In this document: piece by piece, positions 8,600 through 17,166 of the stretch
Position numbering within the stretch: the first letter of the stretch is position 1
Layout: every line of letters begins with the position of its first letter
Source of the DNA: CAWHPS01 sp963831235
GTDB lineage: Bacteria; Fibrobacterota; OXYB2-FULL-49-7; JAEUSG01
Reading direction: 5' to 3'
Assembly (NCBI GenBank): GCA_963831235.1
Contig: CAWHPS010000043.1
Span: forward strand, 62,001 to 126,000
Length of the DNA: 64,000 nt
Made by a program: the position numbers and the translations under genes
Notes under the pieces: model-generated
Databases searched by the model: none
What the model was told of the DNA's origin: nothing
Seen by the model: only the letters and a program-made list of their open reading frames with translations

Positions 8600-9914
8600 T
8601 TAAGCAGAGTCGAGACGTATTTGGAATACAGAAGTGAATAGCGCTTCGAACTCTGTCATGGATATAGGCGCAGTACGTATACTTTCCAGCAGTAGCCTGG
8701 CGATATTTCTGATGCTGCCAATTTTTTTCCTGGTTTCCTTAGATAGCAGCGATCCTTTTTCAATCAGCTGATTAATGGTATGTGCTATTTGAAGAAGGAG
8801 ATAAAAGCATTTATCTGCATTTACATTGTGAGTGTATGCGTGTTCCAGATGATACCCCCCGTTTTTCTGAGCATTAAATCCTTGGTTTTCAATATTCCAT
8901 CGTAATCGTCCTCCTTGGTTTGCAATTGGCACGCATGTGCTTTTGGTTACTGATATATTAGTCATCCAGGCGTATTGCTTGGATGTGTCTTCTTCCGGTT
9001 TTGTTTCCACGCAGCGAATGACATTGAAGGCATGGTCCTCATGTTCAATATTTGTTGCAAATTCAAATTCCTGCTGAGTTTTGTCTTCCAATAGCCATGT
9101 GATTTTATTTTCTTTTTGTACGCTTTTGCACAATGACACAAACTCATCATATTTCACAGGCATTGAGCCTTCTTTGAAGCTGATAATGTATTTCCATCGG
9201 TATTGGTTGCAGATGCCCATGACTGTCTGATTGGCATATATTCCGTCCATAAGCAGGCAAATGGGTAATGATGGAAACGCTTTTTTCAGACGTGGGGCCA
9301 AGCGGTAAAAGGCTTTTAGTTCGCAGTCCTGCTTTGTGGTATTTATACCAGGGTTCTCAATGAATTCAGTATCGATAGAGAGCGCCAATCCATTTTCGGT
9401 GACTAATTTTGCTTCCAGAACCATGTGGTAGTATGTCACCTTACCTGTTTCTTTACATTTCTTGGTTAGGCAGTGGTCGCAATGTCTATGGTCAAAAGAT
9501 AGCATGCCGCTGCCATCAATAGCGATTCGGTAGAACTTGCCTAATAAACGGTATTTGTCCAAGACACGAGAGCGTATCAGTTTTCTCACCATATCCGTTC
9601 GTATGGCGGCAAAGTACTCGTAATTCACTCGCTCCAAAAGATTGTTCAGTGTATCGCCATGAGAAGCGTTTTCCGGCTTCAAGTCTGACTCTGCTAAAAT
9701 ATTCAGATGGGTAACGGCAGCAGGGGTGCGCAATAATTTGTGTATCTGTCTTCTGGAGCCAAGATTGAGAGAAAACATGAGAATGCCTTCCCAGACAAGA
9801 AAGCTCAACGAATATCGTACCATTGGCATGAATCGAGGATCTTTGATGCTATTGAATTGCCTGGAAAGTCCCGGAAAAAAAATGGCGAACTGTTTTGTGG
9901 AAAATCTCCATCAT
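8600..9914 (-). CDS. IS transposase with a +1 frameshift at a T8 run
   Basis: The main frame (8600-9829) is a DDE transposase: IAIDGSGMLSFDHRHCDHC (first Asp), CLLMDGIYANQTV (second Asp) and WNIENQGFNAQKNGG (Glu region). The N-terminus in that frame lacks a start codon after a TGA, but a neighbouring frame starts at ATG 9914 with AGGAGA upstream (MMEIFHKTVRHFF) and continues into PGLSRQFNSIKDPRFMPMVRY if one T is dropped from the eight at 9875-9882. The joined sequence has the normal N-terminal 'IKDPR...YSL' block. Either transcript slippage on T8, decay or a base-calling error explains it. Confidence 0.82.
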
Positions 9915-9925
9915 AGCATTGTCTC

Positions 9926-10276
9926 CTATTTTCCGGCCCCTTTGGCGGCCACATGATTGCGGATTATATCACGTTGAACTTCCGAGATTTCTCGGATAAG
10001 GAATCGGACCTTGGCGCACTCTTCAGACCAGGTTTTTACTTCGTCGACCAGTGCAACCGGAACATAAAGGGTTTTTGTCTTTGAGGGTTGGCCGGGGTGG
10101 GTACGAGATGGTTTGTAGGTCAGGAAGAAACCGGGATACTTTTTTGTACCTGGTCGGGTTGCTCTGTGGATGACAACTAAACTGCCATCAATCAGTGGAC
10201 CAATGGAATGCACCTGACGGAGAAGAACCGTTCTTTTTTGTAACAGCTTTTCGAGTCGCTTCGCTTCTCGTTTCAT
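9926..10276 (-). CDS. DUF6788-like accessory protein of the IS
   Basis: A basic 116-residue protein: coiled N-terminal helix (KRLEKLLQKRTVLLRQVHSIG), central block GSLVVIHRATRPGTKKYPGF then LTYK, KTKTLYVPVALVDEVKTW and a C-terminal helix. This is the DUF6788 layout (GSL-beta hairpin-YVP-helix). The stop lies 12 bp before the transposase start at 9914, so it is the first gene of the IS operon. Two other IS elements in this window carry a relative. A DNA-binding helper or regulator of transposition is an inference. Confidence 0.78.
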   Translation of the reverse strand: MKREAKRLEKLLQKRTVLLRQVHSIGPLIDGSLVVIHRATRPGTKKYPGFFLTYKPSRTHPGQPSKTKTLYVPVALVDEVKTWSEECAKVRFLIREISEVQRDIIRNHVAAKGAGK

Positions 10277-11542
10277 AGGGCTCCTTTCGATATGCAGAAA
10301 AGTAGTATAACTTAACTGCTAAATGCAAGTAAAAAGTGCATTGCGAAGAATCTTTTTTGAATAAATGGGGGTCAAAAATGAAAAACCGTTAAATTCTTAG
10401 GAATTCGATAAATTTAACGCTTACCCGGTAGTTGTTTTGTGCGAAGAATCAGATAATCGTCAGAGCTGTATCTTGGACCCGATTTTTACGAATCTGGAGT
10501 AGAGCGTAACATTTTTGACAAACCTAATAATTCAATATTTGCTTTTAATAGTGATATGCCTACCAACTTCGATAAGGCTGTTTGGTGTATGTTTCTTGCA
10601 AATAAATATTCGCCGGATATTATCAAGAATGCATGGACGGAATATGCTTTAGGTGCAAGTGCACCTGACACGGTATTTCAAAAAGCTATAATTAAATATG
10701 ACACAACCCTATCTTTTAAAAAAGCTTTTTATGAATTTGGCTCATGGATGTTATATGCAGGTACAAGAGCGAGCCTTAAGAAAACATTTGATGATGCAGC
10801 ATTGTTTCCGTCGATCAGGATCGACTCGCTTAAAGATTCAAATTACATTCTCAATCCCTTTTCCTTGATTTATTTTAGACCCAATGCGGTTCTACCAGAA
10901 ACTTCATTGACTTTCAATTCCATAGGCGATATTAAGGCGGAAATCGGTCTGTACACTTCAAACATCTCCAATGATTCTCTATTATCAGATTCTATATGTT
11001 CTTTAGATTTGTCAACGGAACATACCATTCCTATTACTCCTCAATCAGCTTATTTAGGTTTATTTAATGCAAATCCTTTTCCCATTACATTTACATTGGG
11101 AAATAATAATAGCCCTATAGAGCAGGCGAAAAGCCCATATAATTCATTTGTTTTATCAGCTTCACCCAATCCATTCAATAAGTTATTATCTATTCACTTT
11201 CCTTGCCGAAAACCTGATATTATTAATGTCTATGACGTAAAAGGAAGTCTTGTGACTTCGATAACTGAAATCAGGGGGCATTCTGTTCAATTAAATGCAG
11301 TAAATTTAACATCAGGAATCTATGTTCTAAAAGCATACTTTCAAAAACGCATAAAGACTTTGAAGTTAATTTACACAAAGTAAATTGTTTTCGAGAAAAC
11401 ACAATTAACAGGGATTGTGTTGTTTCCGGGGTCTTCGGATAAACCTTGGGGGCTTGGAATGAATTTAAGGCATGAAATTCCTTACTATTCTTAATGCCAT
11501 TCTTGTTTGGTTCGGGTAATCAGGGCAGGTTGGCGTGGTTAT

Positions 11543-11569
11543 AACCCCCTCAACACGAAGTAGGGGGTT
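11543..11569 (+). terminator. hairpin downstream of the metallopeptidase gene
   Basis: AACCCCCT (11543-11550) pairs with AGGGGGTT (11562-11569) around an 11-nt loop, 160 bp after the stop codon at 11383. The following bases (CCGTTTCGTCCTTTTC) are only mildly T-rich, so it is a plausible rather than certain terminator. Confidence 0.5.
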
Positions 11570-12099
11570 CCGTTTCGTCCTTTTCAAAAAATGGAGGCTT
11601 ATATATACGATTATCGCTTTCCCCTCAAACTCAAAACCTTCAAATTGTTGAAGACATAAACGATCTTACAAAAAATGGAGACTTATATAGCATTATAGGG
11701 GATGTGTATATTTTTAGAGCAGTAGGGTAGCCGCTAATAGTGTTTTCGGAATACTTGTTTTATAAGGGTAGCCGTAAATAAGCATTAATTTGTTTTCTTT
11801 GTATCAAAGATTTTAAGAGTTAAAAGGAAAGACAATAAAAACCAGAACGATTAAAATACTAATGGGATAGGGTAGCTTTAGAATCCTTTGTTTTTTGTAG
11901 TAGGGTATACACAAGAACTATATTAATTTCTCTCCTTTTGTTTTATTGAAGATATAAGAAAGAAAGAAAGAAAGAAAGAAAACAGAACAATCAACCAGAA
12001 TGGATCGGTTATAGGGAATGAAGAACACCCGTCTTTTACCTATCACACAGTTCCTGTATTTTCGCTTTTAAGCAGGCAAAAGCGAATTATAATAATAGT

Positions 12100-12131
12100 G
12101 CGACATAATTGATTTAAATCAATTATGTCGC
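12100..12131. repeat. perfect 32-bp palindrome
   Basis: The half-site GCGACATAATTGATTT at 12100-12115 is mirrored exactly by its reverse complement at 12116-12131. It has no loop. A partial copy (ACATTATTGATTTAAAT) occurs near 12264. It could be a dimeric regulator site for the gene at 12369, an IS end relic or a structured repeat. Confidence 0.8.
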
Positions 12132-12368
12132 CGATTTCAATTGACAACAAGACCTAATATGCGTAAATTAATGTTTTTTCGGCACTTTGTGCACTTTTGT
12201 CAGTCGATTAAGCAGGCGTGGCAACGAATTGATTATAAACATGTTAGAGATAATGTGCAACATTATTGATTTAAATTATATTACAATCAAGTAAAAAAAA
12301 GTAACATAACACCGTCGTGGCGGCATATGTATGGATAAAGCGATATAATAGAATATGGAGGGAAACTC

Positions 12369-13118
12369 ATGAAAATAAATGTATTAATTTTTAGTTTGTT
12401 CGTTTTATTTATATCTGAGGGCAGAGCTTTCGAACCTTGCAGTTTGAAAGTTGTTGTTGACTGTTTTTCAGGAAGACCAAATCCATTTTTTATTATAAAA
12501 GATTCAAATGACTTAGAATCTATTTCTCAGAATCTTCTATCTATCCTCGCCGACTCAACTTCATTAATTGATACCCCTGTTACTTATCAATCTAAACTTG
12601 CGTATAGAGGTTTAAAAATAAAAAATTATAATGTGAATAATATCCCCGCAGAATTTCAACTTTTCGCAGGAGTATTGGAAATTGGTAATAACGATACGGC
12701 AAAATATTATAAGGATACTGGAAGTAATTTTGAAGGTTTGCTTATTTGTTTAGGATTAGATATTGGTTTTATTTATCCAGACAACATTGTAACAAAGGAT
12801 ACTGGCGTAATTCCAATCAATAAAAGAGCATCCTGCGCTTCATCTTCAAGTATTATATCTTTTATAAATAACAACACAGCACTTGCTTCTGGATTAACAA
12901 TGCATATTTCAGGAATGCGGATGTATGTATCAGGTATAAAAGCATTAAGCACTTCAGCAACTGTTTCCCTATTTAACATCACGGGAAAGCGTATGGCAGT
13001 ACGACGTATTCAAAAAGATTTATCGTTTGATATTTCTGATTTGTCAAAAGGGTTATATTGTGTTCGACTTGGAATTACAACTGATTTTCTAACAACTAAA
13101 TTTGTTATTATGCGTTAA
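12369..13118 (+). CDS. secreted protein with T9SS C-terminal sorting domain, 249 aa
   Basis: Signal peptide MKINVLIFSLFVLFISEGRA, then a central region with VVVDCFSGRPNPFF (recalling an uncharacterised Fibrobacteres/myxobacterial domain) and LAYRGLKIKNYN. The C-terminus has the sorting-domain pattern: VSLFNITGKRMAV, then ISDLSKGLYCVRLG, then TTKFVIMR. GGAGGG lies just before the ATG. The protein should be exported to the periplasm and moved across the outer membrane by the type IX system. The function of the central part is unknown. Confidence 0.78.
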   Translation: MKINVLIFSLFVLFISEGRAFEPCSLKVVVDCFSGRPNPFFIIKDSNDLESISQNLLSILADSTSLIDTPVTYQSKLAYRGLKIKNYNVNNIPAEFQLFAGVLEIGNNDTAKYYKDTGSNFEGLLICLGLDIGFIYPDNIVTKDTGVIPINKRASCASSSSIISFINNNTALASGLTMHISGMRMYVSGIKALSTSATVSLFNITGKRMAVRRIQKDLSFDISDLSKGLYCVRLGITTDFLTTKFVIMR

Positions 13119-13463
13119 GTTAATCGATATTGAATGTTTCAGGCGTACCAGCTGCAATAATGTTCTTCTGTTTTCGTTGTTTGTTCCAGTGGTTTGCGCT
13201 GTCAATTTTACCTTTGTCGTGAACATAAGAACCCAAGATAATGAGGCAACAAACAGAATATTACGAGTAATTTCATTTTTTTTATCTTTCGGAGAAAGCT
13301 CTTCCTGTTTTATGAAAGGTTTTAATTTCTCACGTTATTTAATCAAACAGCTTATTAATTCATTACAGGATGTTTTATGTCTGCCAAGAGAATCCTCCCG
13401 CAATGAAGAGTAAAACACCCCGTCCATAGAACGGGGTATTCTGTGAAATCTAAATTGACGGAA
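13119..13463. other. intergenic region
   Basis: Between convergent genes. An open plus-strand frame (13102-13413) overlaps the preceding gene and looks like chance (Cys- and Phe-rich, no domain). Apart from the hairpin at 13417-13437 I see nothing. Confidence 0.4.
13417..13437 (-). terminator. intrinsic terminator of the SWIB gene
   Basis: On the minus strand, ACCCCGTTC pairs with GGACGGGGT and is followed by GTTTTAC. It lies 27 bp after the SWIB stop codon. Its high-GC stem may also act on transcripts from the plus side. Confidence 0.6.
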
Positions 13464-13745
13464 TTATTTTACATGTTTGGCAACAAGCTTCGTCATCTCA
13501 AACATGTTAACTGTCTTCTTACCGCCAAATACAGCTTTCAGGGCTTCGTCTGCGTTGATGTTGCGCTTATTCTTGGAATCTTGGAGACCGTTCTTCTTGA
13601 TGTATGCCCAGATTTTCTTCGTCACTTCTGTGCGTGGTATCGGCTTTGCTCCGACGACTACGGACAACACCTCATCTGGTGTTACCGGCTTCATAAACGC
13701 TGCATTGGGTTTACGGGCACTTTTCTTAACGGCTTTCGTTGCCAT
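13464..13745 (-). CDS. SWIB/MDM2-domain protein, 93 aa
   Basis: A Lys-rich N-terminal tail (ATKAVKKSARKPNAAF) is followed by a SWIB domain: PDEVLSVVVGAKPIPRTEVTKKIW, then AYIKKNGLQDSKNKRNINAD, then ALKAVFGGKKTVNMFEMTKLV. This matches bacterial stand-alone SWIB proteins, thought to bind DNA or chromatin-like complexes (best known in Chlamydia). It lies beside an HU-family gene in the same orientation, so the pair may contribute to nucleoid organisation. Confidence 0.9.
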   Translation of the reverse strand: MATKAVKKSARKPNAAFMKPVTPDEVLSVVVGAKPIPRTEVTKKIWAYIKKNGLQDSKNKRNINADEALKAVFGGKKTVNMFEMTKLVAKHVK

Positions 13746-13905
13746 ACTGAATCCCTTCGGTAAAATGTGAATGTGTTTTTCCTATGTGGAAAATATGTTG
13801 TGCCATAGTTACAAGGCAACAGAAGCGGTAATGGGACATACCCCCTATTAACTTAATTCCTTCACAGGTTCTGTATCGGCGGCTTCTTTCTTTTCTTTTA
13901 AAATA

Positions 13906-13930
13906 GTGCGGTCATGGGGCATGACCACAC
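13906..13930 (-). terminator. terminator of the HU-family gene
   Basis: GGTCATG (13910-13916) and CATGACC (13920-13926) form a 7-bp stem with a 3-nt loop, extended by GTG/CAC after a mismatch. On the minus strand it is followed by TATTTT. It lies 8 bp after the HU stop codon at 13939. Confidence 0.65.
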
Positions 13931-13938
13931 TTTTGCCA

Positions 13939-14232
13939 TTACGGTTGAATTCCTTTATTCACACGATTTTTTAATTCCCTGCTTGCTTGGAAAATTGGTT
14001 TTATACCCGCTTTTATCTCAACCTTCTCTCCGCTCCTCGGGTTCCTTGCAAGATGTGCATTCCGCTTTTTCAATTTAAAACTCCCAAAGCCCCGAATTTC
14101 AATGTTGTTCCCGTCAACAAGTGTGCGTGAAATTGTGGCAAATAATTCCTCTATAACAATTCCACAGTCAACTTGGGTTAAGCCTGTCCGGACTGAAATT
14201 TCATCAACAATATTCTTTTTTGTTACAGACAT
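13939..14232 (-). CDS. HU/IHF-family DNA-binding protein, 97 aa
   Basis: The bacterial histone-like fold is clear: MSVTKKNIVDEISVRTGLTQ, a helical dimer region, then GNNIEIRGFGSFKLKKRNAH and the arm with ARNPRSGEKVEIKAG. GFGSF and RNP are the family signatures, with the Pro that intercalates in DNA. The length is normal (about 90-100). HU/IHF proteins bend and compact DNA as dimers. IHF-like specificity cannot be told apart from HU by sequence alone here. Confidence 0.93.
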   Translation of the reverse strand: MSVTKKNIVDEISVRTGLTQVDCGIVIEELFATISRTLVDGNNIEIRGFGSFKLKKRNAHLARNPRSGEKVEIKAGIKPIFQASRELKNRVNKGIQP

Positions 14233-14289
14233 GGTTTTACAGCACTATTTGACTTTGCCGTCGTTTTATTCCTTCGATAGCCTGTCTCT

Positions 14290-14862
14290 TTATCTTTTTA
14301 TTTTCTTCGGTCTTAAAGCTGAATTAATCTCTTTTACATCAAATTCATCAGGATCGTATTCGCCCAACCATTCAAGTGTTTCCTGAGCCTCTTTCGATTT
14401 AGGATTCTTAAGAGCATCGACAATGTCTTCATACCCCGGAACCGAACCACAATCTTCTGGAGGGCAAGCCCTCTGTCCTTCAAGACAAATTGGAGCCATT
14501 GAGTTCTCTGTAGCAGGAACAATATCTTCAACCGTGATGACATGTTCCCAACTGTCGCCAAAATCATAGGTATAATGGAGTTTTGATTTTTTCTTTAAAG
14601 GTAACTGTGATAATTTCACTTTTGTTGTGTCTCCCTGTTCGGCATCTCCAAAATCGGAATCCTCATCATCTGCATCAGGTGAAAGATAAGTTTGATGCAT
14701 AATTTCAAATGAATAAAGATGAGCATTATCCCAGCCCATAACCGTTTGAACAACATCGTGAAGATCATCCAAAGTTATTGAGGAATCAACGATAAATCTT
14801 CTCCATATCGTTGGGCTAATTTCGGCAAGTTCGATTTTCATTTGAATAAGCTTAGTTTCCAT
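14290..14862 (-). CDS. pRiA4b ORF-3-like protein, 190 aa
   Basis: The motifs ISPTIWRRFIVDSSITLDD, HLYSFEI and YTYDFGDSWEHVITVEDI are those of the plasmid pRiA4b ORF-3 (IS1096 TnpR-associated) family; the second half carries CLEGQRACPPEDCGSVPGY, typical of this family and perhaps metal-binding. The biochemical role is unknown. It is a common passenger of mobile and accessory regions. Confidence 0.9.
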   Translation of the reverse strand: METKLIQMKIELAEISPTIWRRFIVDSSITLDDLHDVVQTVMGWDNAHLYSFEIMHQTYLSPDADDEDSDFGDAEQGDTTKVKLSQLPLKKKSKLHYTYDFGDSWEHVITVEDIVPATENSMAPICLEGQRACPPEDCGSVPGYEDIVDALKNPKSKEAQETLEWLGEYDPDEFDVKEINSALRPKKIKR

Positions 14863-14909
14863 TTCATGCGCTCCTTGGTTTATGCAAATTTAGTAGGTTC
14901 ACTATTTCA

Positions 14910-15617
14910 TTATTGTGTGAAAGCGAATGGGTATGTTATGGTTGCTGAGCCATACGTTGACGATGCTTCAAATTTCCACGTTTTAATAATTGATAGGATT
15001 TTGTTATTGAAGGAAGGTTCAAAAGAACTTGACACTAAGTCGCACTTGATGATATCCCCATTAGGATCGATGGTAAAGCGAACCATAATTTTACCAGACT
15101 GTGAATTTGTTCTGCATAGCTTATCGTATTCTTGCTTTAATTGGTGAATATGCCTCATGACAACGGTTCGAATTTCTTCTATAGGTCTGGCACCTTGCCC
15201 GAAAGAAATATTTGTTTGAAAAGAAAGGGGGTAAATGCTCGATATTGTTAGATTTATCTCAAAAACATAAGAGGGTTGGCTTCCTATAGAATCAAATCTG
15301 ACACTTTTAATAGCATTATAAAGCAATGATAGCGGAGAAGGTGCAGATTTAATGTATTCGCTGGTGTCTCGAAAAAAGATAAGTCCGCTATCATTAATGC
15401 AAAAATGGAAATGGAGTGGGGCATTTGCCATGAGGATTGATGATGAATCTTTGAAAGTGCTTGATAAAATATTATGAATAATTGAATCAACAATAGGCTT
15501 TGCCTGTTTTACAATAAGATTAGATTTAGCGTTGCCTTGACAGTAAGAATCTGAAATTAAGGAGCGGGAACAGTTAGAAAAAAGGATTAAGAGTGTAAGT
15601 AATGTTAATTTAGCCAT
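14910..15617 (-). CDS. putative exported protein with TonB/AgmX-like C-terminal domain
   Basis: The N-terminus MAKLTLLTLLILFSNC suggests a lipoprotein signal (Cys at 16) although the lipobox is weak. The last 100 residues resemble AgmX/PglI or TonB C-terminal domains: RTVVMRHIHQLKQEYDKLC, then GKIMVRFTIDPNGDI, then ILSIIKTWKFEAS. Such domains usually make periplasmic protein contacts with outer-membrane or cell-envelope machines. No transmembrane TonB anchor is present. Partner unknown. Confidence 0.7.
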   Translation of the reverse strand: MAKLTLLTLLILFSNCSRSLISDSYCQGNAKSNLIVKQAKPIVDSIIHNILSSTFKDSSSILMANAPLHFHFCINDSGLIFFRDTSEYIKSAPSPLSLLYNAIKSVRFDSIGSQPSYVFEINLTISSIYPLSFQTNISFGQGARPIEEIRTVVMRHIHQLKQEYDKLCRTNSQSGKIMVRFTIDPNGDIIKCDLVSSSFEPSFNNKILSIIKTWKFEASSTYGSATITYPFAFTQ

Positions 15618-15733
15618 GAATAAGCTTGGTTTCCATTTTATGTTATTCTTCGTTATTGTGATTATAGATTCAATAAAAATAGCGTTTTGACTATCATAAA
15701 ATCAATTCTGGGGATAAAGTTCGGTTTTGCTTT

Positions 15734-15758
15734 ATATGAAGGATAGTATCCTTTATAT
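15734..15758. promoter_or_regulatory. 25-bp near-perfect palindrome, candidate operator
   Basis: ATATGAAGGATA is mirrored by TATCCTTTATAT around a central G, with 11 of 12 pairs matching. It lies about 120 bp upstream of the start at 15617 and downstream of the gene at 15846, so it may bind a dimeric regulator. No regulator gene is next to it. Confidence 0.45.
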
Positions 15759-15845
15759 GGAAAAACATGGAACAGGACAAAGTTCAAGGGATTACAAGGA
15801 AGTCGCTATAGGCTGGGGTTCTGTCTAAATACGGTCACTCCAAAA

Positions 15846-16421
15846 TCAATCCTCTATTTTCCGGCTTGTATGAGTTTCCGTTACATGAATCAAAACCGCA
15901 AATTCCATTTTATCACTTTCAACATCAACGATTTTTGATAATTGTTCTTCTATAAAGTTGAAATACCCATCCGCCCCTTCTTTTTTAATCCAAAATTCAA
16001 CGGAATCCCTAATTCTTAAAAGACACTGTATTGCTGGAATAAAATATTCCCTGACCTTCGCCGTATTGCTAAAATCGTACGTTGCCATTATGGCTGAGGA
16101 AACTTCTTCATTGGTGAACGGATCAAAGCTCTTCATTAAGGCTTTGTATAGAAGGGTATTTCCATCATTCCAATAATTCCCAAAATCATATTCTTCGGAA
16201 ACGATATATCCGTGAATTGTCATAAGCGCCATATTAATGGCTTCGGTCACTCGACGGCTGGTACATACAGGATTTCGATGGCGCATTTTTAACATATTCC
16301 CTTCCATGCACAGAAGCATGGGATCGTATCTTATTTCGTGTCCGTCTATTTTGCCAAACATTTTGGTCATTTCTAAATACTTTTTTTCCAGTTTATATTG
16401 ATTGATACTTATTGGCTCCAT
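15846..16421 (-). CDS. hypothetical cytoplasmic protein, 191 aa
   Basis: No signal peptide, membrane span or known motif. It has mixed helices with a region rich in Tyr, Asp and Asn (YGNYWNDGNTLLYKALM-like, near residues 80-95) and a Glu- and Asp-rich C-terminus. It is in the same orientation as the exported protein at 16448-17071, 26 bp downstream of it. Function not recognised. Confidence 0.6.
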   Translation of the reverse strand: MEPISINQYKLEKKYLEMTKMFGKIDGHEIRYDPMLLCMEGNMLKMRHRNPVCTSRRVTEAINMALMTIHGYIVSEEYDFGNYWNDGNTLLYKALMKSFDPFTNEEVSSAIMATYDFSNTAKVREYFIPAIQCLLRIRDSVEFWIKKEGADGYFNFIEEQLSKIVDVESDKMEFAVLIHVTETHTSRKIED

Positions 16422-16447
16422 TTTATCCTTGTGGTTGACTTGTAAAA

Positions 16448-17071
16448 TTATTTCTTATCCTCAAAAATGTTTCCATCTGAAGAGATGTTGATCGTAGTGC
16501 CCTTTTTAAATGTTTTCCCATCTTTAGAATAGTTTGCCGATAAGGTGCATTTTAATAGGGAACCATTTTCGTAGAATTGAACTCCATGAAATAACGATGC
16601 CTTACAAGGAACGCCTTGAATTATCTCATCTTTTGAAAGAAAAGTACCGTGCAATTTCCCATTATTGTAGAAGCTGGTTTCAATCCAATCCCACAATCTT
16701 CCTTTGCATGGAATTTCTTGAACAAGGACATTTTTGGGAAAATACGCATAGAATATTGTAACGTCTTGCCTAAAACGCATCACTGTCTTTTTAAGTAAAA
16801 AAACAGAATTATATATGGTGTCTCTTGCTACACGGCACTGGGACAGATTGCCAATCGAATCAAAATGTACCCATTGTTCACATGGAATACCTTGAATTAC
16901 AATTGGCGTACATAACTTGGCTTTTTTAATTGAGCTGTCTGGATAATAAGCGATAGATTTTGACACTTTCAGAATATAATCATTTGGTTTTGAATATATT
17001 GGAGAGGAAGCTATGATAACAGCAACAAAAACGGAAAGAAATCTTTTCTTTATGATTGAATGTTCTAACAT
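16448..17071 (-). CDS. exported protein with repeated (I/V)QGxPC motifs
   Basis: The signal peptide is KRFLSVFVAVIIASSPIYS. The rest has three spaced copies of a motif of the form QGIPCEQW, QEIPCKGRLW and QGVPCKAS, each followed by a strand with 'F/Y.NG.L' (for example YNNGKLHGTFL and YENGSLLKCTL). This is like MORN-type or toxin-antitoxin repeat proteins seen in Fibrobacter-related genomes, but I cannot name it. The cysteines suggest disulfides or metal. The start may be at MLEHSIIKKRF (17071). Confidence 0.7.
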   Translation of the reverse strand: MLEHSIIKKRFLSVFVAVIIASSPIYSKPNDYILKVSKSIAYYPDSSIKKAKLCTPIVIQGIPCEQWVHFDSIGNLSQCRVARDTIYNSVFLLKKTVMRFRQDVTIFYAYFPKNVLVQEIPCKGRLWDWIETSFYNNGKLHGTFLSKDEIIQGVPCKASLFHGVQFYENGSLLKCTLSANYSKDGKTFKKGTTINISSDGNIFEDKK

Positions 17072-17166
17072 TTGCTACTCATAAGGTTTAGCCGCCCAAG
17101 CTGGATCCGTTCAACATGCTTCGTATTTGATAAATTCCTATTGGGTGTATGGTTTACTTGGATTTC

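Larger units (their letters stand above)
8438..10468 (-). mobile_element. insertion sequence, 2031 bp, DDE transposase plus DUF6788 protein
   Basis: The ends are imperfect inverted repeats: left CAGCGATGACGACTATGTGG, right (reverse complement) CAGCTCTGACGATTATCTGA. The direct duplication TATCTTGGA flanks the element at 8429-8437 and 10469-10477 (9 bp; the following C is shared by chance with the IS end). It holds a minus-strand accessory gene and transposase. The insertion lies in a metallopeptidase gene that is otherwise intact. IS4-like by transposase and duplication size, but the family was not matched to a named element. Confidence 0.9.
7835..11383 (+). pseudogene. secreted HExxH metallopeptidase with T9SS sorting domain, split by an IS
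   Basis: The two coding parts are 7835-8437 and 10478-11383. Joining them without the IS and one copy of the 9-bp duplication gives one frame of about 502 residues. It starts with a signal peptide (MRTIIIVLSIVSFVLATKPF) and contains HEYYHFVQF (HExxH zinc site) followed by a WMEDR glutamate and FPDVNDYLQYLGPDF, the pattern of MXAN_6640-like putative metalloproteases. The C-terminus (ASPNPFNKLLSIHF, then YDVKGSLV, then SGIYVLKAYF) is a Por-type sorting domain. GGAGG precedes ATG 7835. As found, the protein stops at residue 203 inside the IS, so no sorted enzyme can be made. Confidence 0.88.
11384..12368. other. 985-bp AT-rich intergenic region with many short repeats
   Basis: No gene is visible. 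The region contains a terminator-like hairpin (11543-11569); two near-copies of AAAAAATGGAGRCTTATATA (near 11586 and 11670); several copies of the motif TAGGGTAGCCG or a variant (near 11724, 11763 and 11874); a GAAA microsatellite (near 11957-11982); and a 32-bp perfect palindrome (12100-12131). Parts of 12070-12120 recur at 12208-12280 (AAGCAGGC, then an AATT block, then ACATnATTGATTTAAAT). A GGAGGG lies at 12358-12363 for the next gene. Confidence 0.6.

Noticed and set aside
13102..13413. A plus-strand open frame after the T9SS gene
   Set aside because: It overlaps the end of the real gene, has poor composition and no domain or ribosome site.
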